Below, piece by piece: positions 1 to 4,893 of a stretch of DNA of 5,678 nt; position 1 is the stretch's first letter; every line of letters starts with the position of its first letter. The position numbers and the translations under genes are program-made. The notes below the pieces were generated by a model that worked only from the letters and a program-made list of their open reading frames with translations, was not told where the DNA came from and did not search any database. This DNA is from Methanomethylovorans sp. (GTDB lineage: Archaea; Halobacteriota; Methanosarcinia; Methanosarcinales; Methanosarcinaceae): NCBI GenBank assembly GCA_020854785.1, contig JAHFZE010000171.1, positions 1-5,678 of the forward strand, read 5' to 3'.

Positions 1-362
1 TAAATCTCAGGGCAACTTCTTTGTGCCCAGGTTAGGACTTCTATCACATCCCCAACCACGATTTTTTGTTCATTTATTATTGATATAGCTTCTTCTATGC
101 TCACTGGTCCACTGGAACAACTTATATCAATTTTTAATCCATTGTCAGATATGAACTTCCTGAGTTCTGTTCTCGGGTCTGTTCTCTCGATCAAAGCTGG
201 TTCAGCATGCATAACAACAAGAGCTCTTCCAGGCCTGTCTGCTACCAGCATGATACTTTCGATACCTTCGAGGATATTTCCAGTTGCTGTTTCTTTTGCA
301 ACACGATACATACGTAGCAGTGTTCCTGCGCAATCAAATACCACTGCCATCTTTTTTTCCAT
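1..362 (-). CDS. HAD-superfamily phosphatase / soluble P-type-ATPase-like protein, N-terminal part (partial)
   Basis: Reading the minus strand from ATG at 362 gives 120 open codons that run off the left edge, so the C-terminal part is missing. The protein begins MEKKMAVVFDCAGTLL, a HAD motif I on a hydrophobic beta strand with the probable nucleophile Asp10. Two residues later, where most HAD phosphatases have the acid/base Asp, there is Ala12 (D-C-A-G-T). P-type ATPases have DKTGT and phosphonatases DWAGT, so the second Asp is also absent there. From memory, motif I, the following R-V-x-K segment and the later G-R-A-L-V-V strand (residues 45-50) match the MJ0968-type soluble P-type-ATPase-like proteins of methanogens. 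The substrate is unknown; members of that group form a phospho-aspartate and dephosphorylate. An in-frame TAG lies six codons upstream, making Met1 (or Met5) the only nearby starts. There is no good Shine-Dalgarno; translation may be leaderless. It is divergent from the protease gene. Family assignment is firm; the subfamily is moderately sure. Confidence 0.8.
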   Translation of the reverse strand, partial: MEKKMAVVFDCAGTLLRMYRVAKETATGNILEGIESIMLVADRPGRALVVMHAEPALIERTDPRTELRKFISDNGLKIDISCSSGPVSIEEAISIINEQKIVVGDVIEVLTWAQRSCPEI

Positions 363-384
363 AGTGCCGCTTTGTTCCTACTCG

Positions 385-391
385 TATTTAT
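385..391. promoter_or_regulatory. AT-rich TATA-like heptamer between divergent genes
   Basis: TATTTAT (ATAAATA on the minus strand) is the best TATA-like element in the 97-base gap between the HAD gene and the protease gene. Its centre is 26 bases upstream of the HAD start codon, the usual archaeal TATA-to-start distance, which would give a leaderless HAD transcript. On the plus strand the same box would place a start near 412-416, leaving a leader of about 45 bases before the protease. No clear BRE fixes the direction. This is a weak call based on spacing alone. Confidence 0.3.
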
Positions 392-451
392 CGTTATGTG
401 GCTCGTATCTTCTTCAATTAACTATTTGTATTGTGTAATGTATGTTTATAT

Positions 452-455
452 GGTG
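452..455 (+). promoter_or_regulatory. Shine-Dalgarno element choosing the protease start at 460
   Basis: GGTG, part of AGGAGGTGAT, sits four bases before ATG 460. This is the same spacing as the stronger AGGTGA before the AOR gene. The earlier in-frame ATG at 442 has no such element, so 460 is preferred. The match is only four bases. Confidence 0.45.
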
Positions 456-459
456 CCCA

Positions 460-1188
460 ATGTTCCAAACATTTCCTGCTATCATCGGGTATGTACTCTT
501 TGTTTGCTTTCTAAGCCCATTGGCAGTCCAAGGCGTCTATGCAATGGAAGATGATGCCTACACGGCACTTAATATGATTCCTTGGGACCATTCGCCCATC
601 ACTGTATACATCGATACTGTCAATGTCCCAGAGCATTACAGCCCTACATACAAAGAGCAGGTGGAGATTGCCATGACATACTGGGAAAATGGTGGAAATG
701 GCCATCTTGCGTATAAACCAGAATTCAAGCTGGTGGCTTCTGAAAGTGAAGCTGATATCTATATTATGTGGGTAGAAAATCTGGAAAAGGATGCCGGAGT
801 TGAAAATGGTGTTGCTGGTTTTGCAAGACCTTATGAAGTGAATGGGAAGTATGTAAGAGTGGATATTGTCCTGGAAGTGGGCAATTACGAGGGCTACTCA
901 TGGAAGCAATATGGGAATGCAAACATGCGCGAACTGGCAAAGCACGAGCTTGGCCATGCTCTTGGTCTTGGGCACAGTACCGATAGGCGGGATATTATGT
1001 ATCCCACCTATGATCAAAAGGACAATATCGATCCACTACTTGTAGAAAGGACCAGACCTCTCATATATGCTGCTGTCGCAGCCTGCATGATTCTGTTATC
1101 CTATTCTGGCATTAACTGGTTACGTTATCGTAGAAAAAGACGTTCTCTTGAATATGATCTACTGGAGGGCAAAGATGGAAGACCTTGA
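460..1188 (+). CDS. Membrane-anchored matrixin-like (metzincin) zinc metalloprotease
   Basis: The 242-residue product (from ATG 460; an ATG at 442 would add six residues) has a secretion signal at about residues 1-28 ending in V-Y-A. A catalytic domain follows, then a C-terminal membrane helix at about 201-220 (PLIYAAVAACMILLSYSGIN), then the basic tail RYRRKRR. The zinc-binding motif HELGHALGLGH gives ligands His162, His166 and His172 with catalytic Glu163. DIMYP at 178-182 supplies the Met-turn, so this is a metzincin of the M10/matrixin type. The predicted topology places the protease outside the cell, tethered by its C terminus. There is no room for a propeptide or cysteine switch, and the mature ectodomain contains no cysteine at all. 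The end overlaps ogt by 14 bases, so the two are probably co-translated. Substrate unknown; turnover of surface-layer or secreted proteins is a guess. The fold and zinc site are secure. Confidence 0.88.
   Translation: MFQTFPAIIGYVLFVCFLSPLAVQGVYAMEDDAYTALNMIPWDHSPITVYIDTVNVPEHYSPTYKEQVEIAMTYWENGGNGHLAYKPEFKLVASESEADIYIMWVENLEKDAGVENGVAGFARPYEVNGKYVRVDIVLEVGNYEGYSWKQYGNANMRELAKHELGHALGLGHSTDRRDIMYPTYDQKDNIDPLLVERTRPLIYAAVAACMILLSYSGINWLRYRRKRRSLEYDLLEGKDGRP
1164..1169 (+). promoter_or_regulatory. Shine-Dalgarno for ogt, inside the protease gene
   Basis: GGAGGG lies five bases before ATG 1175. It selects this start over the upstream in-frame ATG codons at 1148 and 1154, which lack such a site. 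Because it sits inside the end of the protease gene, ogt translation is probably coupled to protease translation. Confidence 0.7.
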
Positions 1189-1537
1189 GCGATTGTGCCA
1201 CGAGATCTTACGATATCTTAAAGGGGAACAGGTAGATTTTTCATGGTGTCCAGTGAACCTCTCCGATCTCTCAGATTTTGAGAGGGATGTGCTTGAGCAT
1301 ACAAGGAGGATACCATATGGTCATACAATGACCTATGGAGAACTGGCTGCACAAATGGGGAGGAAAAGAGCTTCCAGGGCAGTAGGCAGTGCTCTTTCAA
1401 AAAATCCATATCCTATCATTATCCCATGCCATAGGGTAGTTTCCAGTAAAGGTATGGGAGGGTTTTGTGGAAGTAAGGACCCTGAAAATTTGTCTTTGAA
1501 ACGCAAGCTTCTGGAACTAGAAGGCGTTAAAATATAA
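1175..1537 (+). CDS. ogt: Methylated-DNA--protein-cysteine S-methyltransferase (O6-alkylguanine-DNA alkyltransferase), short form
   Basis: This suicide DNA-repair protein moves the alkyl group from O6-alkylguanine to its own cysteine. The 120-residue product carries the active-site motif PCHRVV with acceptor Cys85. Before it lies the helix-turn-helix region (about 48-77), containing the R-A-V-G segment whose Arg68 is the expected arginine finger that flips the base, and the conserved N-P pair (Asn77-Pro78). The acceptor is Cys, not the Trp of alkyltransferase-like proteins, so activity is expected. The protein is short: full-length relatives are about 150-170 residues and begin with an RNase H-like N-terminal domain. 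Here only the linker helix and the stretch up to D-F-E-R-D-V-L remain before the DNA-binding domain, and the preceding DNA codes for the protease. The start at 1175 is chosen by GGAGGG. It is co-oriented and overlapping with the protease and lies 10 bases before the AOR gene. Confidence 0.93.
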   Translation: MEDLERLCHEILRYLKGEQVDFSWCPVNLSDLSDFERDVLEHTRRIPYGHTMTYGELAAQMGRKRASRAVGSALSKNPYPIIIPCHRVVSSKGMGGFCGSKDPENLSLKRKLLELEGVKI

Positions 1538-1543
1538 AGGTGA
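1538..1543 (+). promoter_or_regulatory. Shine-Dalgarno for the AOR gene
   Basis: AGGTGA, a six-base piece of AGGAGGTGAT, overlaps the end of ogt (stop codon 1535-1537 immediately precedes it) and lies four bases before ATG 1548. It supports this start and efficient translation of the third gene of the cluster. Confidence 0.7.
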
Positions 1544-1547
1544 AAAA

Positions 1548-3251
1548 ATGTTCGGCTGGACCGGAAGGACTATCATTGTCGACCTGAGTTCTCATGCGAT
1601 CACTGAGTCAAGAACAGGTGCAAAGCAAGCAAGGAAATATCTGGGAGGACGAGGTTTTGGCATAAAGCTGCTACATGAACTTGCTGAGCCTGGCGTGGAC
1701 CCATTGTCACCTGAGAACCCCCTGGTGTTTGCAACGGGCCCTTTGACGGGCACTGCAGCTCCTATGTCCGGACATTATTCGCTTATCACAAAATCCCCTC
1801 TTACCCACACCATATTTGACTCCAATGCCGGGGGGTACTTCGGTAAGGCAATGAAATATGCAGGTATCGATGCCCTGGTGATCACTGGCAGGTCTGATAT
1901 GCCGGTCTATCTCTCGATCTACGATGAAGATGTGGAACTTGTAGCAGCTGACCATCTTTGGGGAAAGGACACCAGAGAAACTACTTTGACATTGAAGGAA
2001 AAAGGCAGTGTAGCATGTATAGGCAGAGCAGGCGAAAATAAAGTACGTTTTGCAAACTTTGTGAGTGATGATCATTTTTCAAGCGGAAGAGGTGGTCATG
2101 GGGCTGTAGCGGGCTCCAAGAACTTAAAAGCAGTCGTTGTGAAAGGCACAAATGATCCTCTTATAGCAGAGCCGGAATCCTTTGAGCAAGCTATTTTGAG
2201 TGCCCAGAGGTTGCTGCAGGCAAATCCTGTGACTTCTAAAGGCTTATCTGTATATGGCACCTCTTTTATGGTAAATGTCCTGGACCATCTTGATATACTA
2301 CCGTCCATGAATTTCAGAAAACAGAATTTCCATTATGCTGACAACATTTCAGCAGAAAGAATGGCAGAAGCTTACAAAAGTTATAAGATACCATGCTTCA
2401 GCTGTCCTCTTGGATGCAGAAGAGTTCTTGAAAACGGTACCTTGTTGCCTGATTATGATGCTTTATGGGCTTTTGGTCCGGCTGTAGGGAATAGTGATAC
2501 TAGGTCCATCATGCTGGCTAACGACCTTTGTTATGTTGATGGTCTAGACCCGCTCTCTTGTGGAGCTACTATTGCCTCTGATCTTGAAATATCAGATGAA
2601 GAGCTTACTACTGCATTGCTTTTGGAAAAAGTGTCTGAAATAGCACAGGGCCGCAGTTCACTTGGTGAAGGTTCTTTGTCTTACATGAATAAACAGGGCG
2701 TAAAAGACCTTAGCATGAGTTCCAAAGGCCTGGAAATACCCGGCTATGATCCCAGAAGCATGTCAGGGCTTGCTCTTGCATATGCTACCTCTACTAGGGG
2801 AGCATGCCACATGAACGCATTTATGATCGGACCTGAACTATTGGGTAAACCAGTTGGTCTTGACAGATCAATGTTGGAGGGAAAGCCCGGGTTTGTTAAG
2901 TTATTCCAGGATTTTGCAGCAGCTCTTGATTCTGTTGTCATGTGTCCGTTCGCAAGTTTCGCCTTGGGCGAAGGAGAGGTTGCCTCCTTGATCAGTGCTG
3001 CAACAGGAGTGTCATATTCTTCTAAGGACTTCCTGAGGACGGGTGAAAGGATATGGAACCTTGAAAGATTGTTCAATCTCAAAGCCGGTTTAACTTGTGA
3101 AGATGATACTTTGCCTCAAAGGATGTTTTCAAGCGGTGGTATTCCTGAAGGAGATTTTAAAAGGGCCATTGGTGACTATTATCATCTTAGGGGATGGAAC
3201 AATATGGGAATCCCATCCAAGGAAAAGCTAGAACAACTCGAGATAGTATAA
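1548..3251 (+). CDS. aor: Tungsten-dependent aldehyde:ferredoxin oxidoreductase
   Basis: This 567-residue cytoplasmic enzyme is expected to oxidise an aldehyde to its acid and pass two electrons to ferredoxin, using a tungsten bis-pyranopterin cofactor and one [4Fe-4S] cluster. The N-terminal family signature is present (about 3-40, ending YLGGRGFG). The pterin-binding loop is GRGGHGAVAGSKNLKA at 180-195. The cluster ligands are CxxCxxxC (Cys283, Cys286, Cys290) plus the distant Cys466 in D-S-V-V-M-C-P-F. The second pterin segment is DPRSMSGLALAYATSTRGACH at 401-421; His421 lies 45 residues before the last ligand, close to the spacing of the catalytic His448 and Cys494 in Pyrococcus AOR. Length is slightly below the usual 600. 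The segment usually written P-E-Y-E-T after the cluster reads PDYDA here (Asp302, Asp304). Alternatives are a formaldehyde or glyceraldehyde-3-phosphate oxidoreductase of the same family; the natural substrate cannot be read from sequence. No small ferredoxin-like subunit gene is adjacent. Confidence 0.93.
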   Translation: MFGWTGRTIIVDLSSHAITESRTGAKQARKYLGGRGFGIKLLHELAEPGVDPLSPENPLVFATGPLTGTAAPMSGHYSLITKSPLTHTIFDSNAGGYFGKAMKYAGIDALVITGRSDMPVYLSIYDEDVELVAADHLWGKDTRETTLTLKEKGSVACIGRAGENKVRFANFVSDDHFSSGRGGHGAVAGSKNLKAVVVKGTNDPLIAEPESFEQAILSAQRLLQANPVTSKGLSVYGTSFMVNVLDHLDILPSMNFRKQNFHYADNISAERMAEAYKSYKIPCFSCPLGCRRVLENGTLLPDYDALWAFGPAVGNSDTRSIMLANDLCYVDGLDPLSCGATIASDLEISDEELTTALLLEKVSEIAQGRSSLGEGSLSYMNKQGVKDLSMSSKGLEIPGYDPRSMSGLALAYATSTRGACHMNAFMIGPELLGKPVGLDRSMLEGKPGFVKLFQDFAAALDSVVMCPFASFALGEGEVASLISAATGVSYSSKDFLRTGERIWNLERLFNLKAGLTCEDDTLPQRMFSSGGIPEGDFKRAIGDYYHLRGWNNMGIPSKEKLEQLEIV

Positions 3252-3257
3252 GCCCGG

Positions 3258-3310
3258 GTGTTAGATCATCGATCACACTGAACCTTTTAAATAGTTCTCT
3301 TTCTATTATT
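3258..3310 (+). terminator. Probable terminator of the protease-ogt-aor cluster
   Basis: Seven bases after the AOR stop codon, GTGT-(TA)-GATC and GATC-ACAC (3258-3278) can pair into an eight-base-pair stem with a two-base bulge and a three-base ATC loop. A T-rich stretch follows (TTTT at about 3285-3288, then TTCTCTTTCTATTATT to 3310). Archaeal termination depends mainly on the T-rich tract, so the hairpin may be incidental. Confidence 0.45.
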
Positions 3311-3322
3311 ACTGGATGCTTC

Positions 3323-3330
3323 TTATATAG
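3323..3330 (+). promoter_or_regulatory. eif5a: TATA-like box for aIF5A
   Basis: TTATATAG is the best archaeal TATA match in the 167-base gap before aIF5A. It predicts a transcript start near 3352-3355 and a leader of about 65 bases that would include the GGAGA ribosome site. A second AT-rich run at 3386-3394 (CTTATTTAA) would give an almost leaderless message and would not include that site. Confidence 0.5.
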
Positions 3331-3348
3331 ATAACTTGATATATGGAA

Positions 3349-3364
3349 TGGTAAATTATTACCA
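3349..3364. promoter_or_regulatory. Dyad TGGTAA-N4-TTACCA at the predicted aIF5A transcript start
   Basis: A perfect six-base inverted repeat with a four-base ATTA spacer lies about 29 bases downstream of the TATA-like box, across the predicted transcript start. It could be an operator for a dimeric regulator or a small hairpin at the 5' end of the message. A single copy was seen, so the call rests on position and symmetry only. Confidence 0.3.
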
Positions 3365-3405
3365 GTCATATTCAATGTTTGATCGCTTATTTAAGAGACC
3401 GTTCC

Positions 3406-3410
3406 GGAGA
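3406..3410 (+). promoter_or_regulatory. eif5a: Shine-Dalgarno for aIF5A
   Basis: GGAGA ends eight bases before ATG 3419. It supports a leadered message and this start codon. Confidence 0.5.
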
Positions 3411-3418
3411 ATTCATAA

Positions 3419-3802
3419 ATGAAACAGCAAGTAGAAGTAAAGGAACTTAAAGAGGGAAAGTACGTTATAATCGATGATGAGCCCTGTGTCATAAAGAGCA
3501 TTTCTAAATCCAAACCAGGCAAGCACGGTTCAGCAAAAGCAAGGATCGATGCCATTGGGATCTTCGATAACCAGAAAAGGTCGATCGTTGGACCAGTATC
3601 TGACAAAATATATGTCCCCCTTGTTGAAAGAAAAAGCGCTCAGGTAATTGCCATAGCAGGAGATGTTGCCCAGCTTATGGACATGGGTGATTACTCGACC
3701 TTTGAGCTTCCTATACCTGAAGAATATAAGGAAAGAGTAAAGGAAGGAGAAGAGATCACCTACATTATGGCTATGGGGAAGATGAGAATCGATATGAGGT
3801 AA
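3419..3802 (+). CDS. eif5a: Translation initiation/elongation factor aIF5A
   Basis: The 127-residue protein is the archaeal form of eIF5A, which binds the ribosome near the E/P site and helps peptide-bond formation on stalling sequences such as polyproline. The N-terminal SH3-like barrel (about 1-68) carries the exposed loop KPGKHGSAK, where Lys35 is the residue modified to deoxyhypusine or hypusine. The C-terminal OB-fold domain runs from about 72 to the end. Full length matches the family (about 125-135 residues) and no motif is missing. It has its own promoter region and Shine-Dalgarno site. It is followed after 61 bases by an agmatinase-family gene that can supply or complete the modification of Lys35. 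A 9-bp inverted repeat overlaps its last three codons and stop. Deoxyhypusine synthase is not in this window. Confidence 0.97.
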   Translation: MKQQVEVKELKEGKYVIIDDEPCVIKSISKSKPGKHGSAKARIDAIGIFDNQKRSIVGPVSDKIYVPLVERKSAQVIAIAGDVAQLMDMGDYSTFELPIPEEYKERVKEGEEITYIMAMGKMRIDMR

Positions 3803-3817
3803 ACTTAGACCTCATAT
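3792..3817 (+). repeat. Perfect 9-bp inverted repeat across the aIF5A stop codon
   Basis: ATATGAGGT (3792-3800) and ACCTCATAT (3809-3817) are exact reverse complements separated by eight bases. The left arm includes the last two aIF5A sense codons and the first base of TAA. No T-run follows, so it is not an obvious terminator. It could be a 3'-end stabilising or processing hairpin that sets different levels of aIF5A and the downstream gene. Only three of the nine pairs are G-C. Confidence 0.5.
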
Positions 3818-3863
3818 GATCTTCTACATGCATGATACAAAGCATATGCGTTATTCTGGTTAA

Positions 3864-4733
3864 ATGTTCCACGATCTTTGTATGATGGATTCTCTGTCAG
3901 ATTATTCGTCTGCCAGATATGTTCTCTTTGGTGTTCCTTTTGATGGCACGTCGTCTTTCCGTACAGGCAGCAGATGGGCTCCCGATGCAATGCGCAGGGC
4001 ATCTGCTAATTTTGAGACCTATAATTCATATTTCGATATAGATCTTGAGGATCTGCTGATCCATGATGCAGGTAATTTCGAGCCTTACTCGGATGTTGAG
4101 AGAACACTCGAAGAGCTTTTCTTCGCTGTGGAGCCAATCGTAAAGGATGGAAAGCTCCCGATAATGATGGGAGGAGAACATTCTCTTACATATCCCTGTG
4201 TGAAGGCATGTGCAAAACATGCTGGCGAAGACATTGGTTTTGTGGTTATGGATGCTCATTTCGACCTGCGTGAAGAATACAGCGGAGTAAAATTCAACCA
4301 TGCCTGTGTTTCCAGGCACATACTCAATGACATCACTGACAAGTATGTGGCCATTGGTGTACGCAGTGGGCCCAGGGAAGAATGGGAGTTTGCAAAAGAT
4401 CAAGGCATTTGTTATTATACTCCTGATTCTTTAAGGGAGAAAGGTCTAAGTGCAGTACTTGCAGAAGCCATTGAACATCTCGAATGCGATAAGATATACC
4501 TGTCTCTTGATATGGATGCATTGGATCCTTCCTTCGCTCCAGGGTTAGGAACTCCCGAACCATTCGGGCTAACGGATGTAGAGGTGAGAGATATCATTCG
4601 CACTCTTGCTCCGATGTCTATTGGGTTTGATGTAGTCGAGATCTCTCCAGAGTACGATGGTGGACAAACTGCTCTCCTGGGTACGAAGCTGTTGCGCGAG
4701 TTCATCGCAGCACATGCCGCAGCACACAGATAA
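3864..4733 (+). CDS. speB: Agmatinase-family ureohydrolase (agmatinase or agmatinyl-aIF5A hydrolase)
   Basis: The 289-residue protein belongs to the arginase/agmatinase fold, which hydrolyses a guanidino group to an amine plus urea with two Mn ions. All six metal ligands are visible: His106 in GGEHS; Asp130, His132 and Asp134 in DAHFD; Asp216 and Asp218 in SLDMDALDP. The family segment GLGTPEP (227-233) and the late A-L-L-G-T-K-L segment are present, and the length is normal. Free agmatine would give putrescine for polyamine synthesis. In Haloferax an agmatinase-like gene near aIF5A has been proposed to act on agmatine-modified aIF5A, and the position 61 bases after aIF5A here suggests the same job. 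The start at 3864 follows an in-frame TAA directly and has only a weak GGT before it; Met7 and Met8 are alternatives, but residues 1-6 look like family sequence. Probably cotranscribed with aIF5A. Fold and chemistry are secure; exact substrate is not. Confidence 0.93.
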   Translation: MFHDLCMMDSLSDYSSARYVLFGVPFDGTSSFRTGSRWAPDAMRRASANFETYNSYFDIDLEDLLIHDAGNFEPYSDVERTLEELFFAVEPIVKDGKLPIMMGGEHSLTYPCVKACAKHAGEDIGFVVMDAHFDLREEYSGVKFNHACVSRHILNDITDKYVAIGVRSGPREEWEFAKDQGICYYTPDSLREKGLSAVLAEAIEHLECDKIYLSLDMDALDPSFAPGLGTPEPFGLTDVEVRDIIRTLAPMSIGFDVVEISPEYDGGQTALLGTKLLREFIAAHAAAHR

Positions 4734-4767
4734 GAATTAGATCAATTTGTAGCAACAATAGACAATT

Positions 4768-4779
4768 CCTTCTTTTTTT
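4768..4779 (+). terminator. Poly-T terminator-like tract after speB
   Basis: CCTTCTTTTTTT, with seven consecutive T, begins 34 bases after the agmatinase stop codon. T-runs of this kind are the main archaeal termination signal. No strong hairpin precedes it. It would end the aIF5A-speB transcript. Confidence 0.55.
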
Positions 4780-4855
4780 AAAGTATTTGATCATCATTCA
4801 ATTACTATGCATATTTCGGCAATTCGATATGTGGAGTTGGATTGTATCTGGGGGG

Positions 4856-4866
4856 TAAAATATTTA
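4856..4866 (+). promoter_or_regulatory. TATA-like promoter for the zinc-ribbon gene
   Basis: TAAAATATTTA follows a run of six G and is centred about 33 bases before ATG 4894. The predicted transcript start is near 4887, leaving a leader of only a few bases. That fits the absence of a convincing Shine-Dalgarno site. The rest of the gap (4780-4855) shows nothing else I can support. Confidence 0.45.
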
Positions 4867-4893
4867 CTCTTCCCTGTCATAAGTGGATAGATA

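Noticed and set aside
97..438. A 113-codon plus-strand open frame.
   Set aside because: It is the antisense shadow of the HAD gene, whose minus-strand reading contains a clear HAD motif I; the plus-strand product has no recognisable motif.
1707..2075. A 122-codon minus-strand open frame inside the AOR gene.
   Set aside because: It lies wholly opposite well-conserved AOR sequence and has no recognisable domain or ribosome site.
3816..3863. A 15-codon mini-ORF (MIFYMHDTKHMRYSG) whose TAA directly abuts the agmatinase ATG, suggesting an upstream regulatory peptide.
   Set aside because: It has no Shine-Dalgarno site and no arginine- or stall-like motif; a short open frame in 61 bases is expected by chance. 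Conservation in relatives would reopen it.
4026..4403. A 125-codon minus-strand open frame inside the agmatinase gene.
   Set aside because: It is opposite the metal-binding core of the agmatinase and shows no family features.
4740..4792. GATCAA and TTGATC flanking the poly-T tract, considered as a terminator stem.
   Set aside because: Six-base arms separated by about 40 bases are unlikely to pair usefully; the T-run alone explains termination.
4809..4831. CATAT and ATATG half-sites about 12 bases apart upstream of the zinc-ribbon promoter, considered as an operator.
   Set aside because: Five-base AT-rich arms are expected by chance in this gap.
4829..4858. A nine-codon reading frame (ATGTGG to TAA) upstream of the zinc-ribbon gene.
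   Set aside because: It runs into the TATA-like box of the promoter and would lie upstream of the predicted transcript start.
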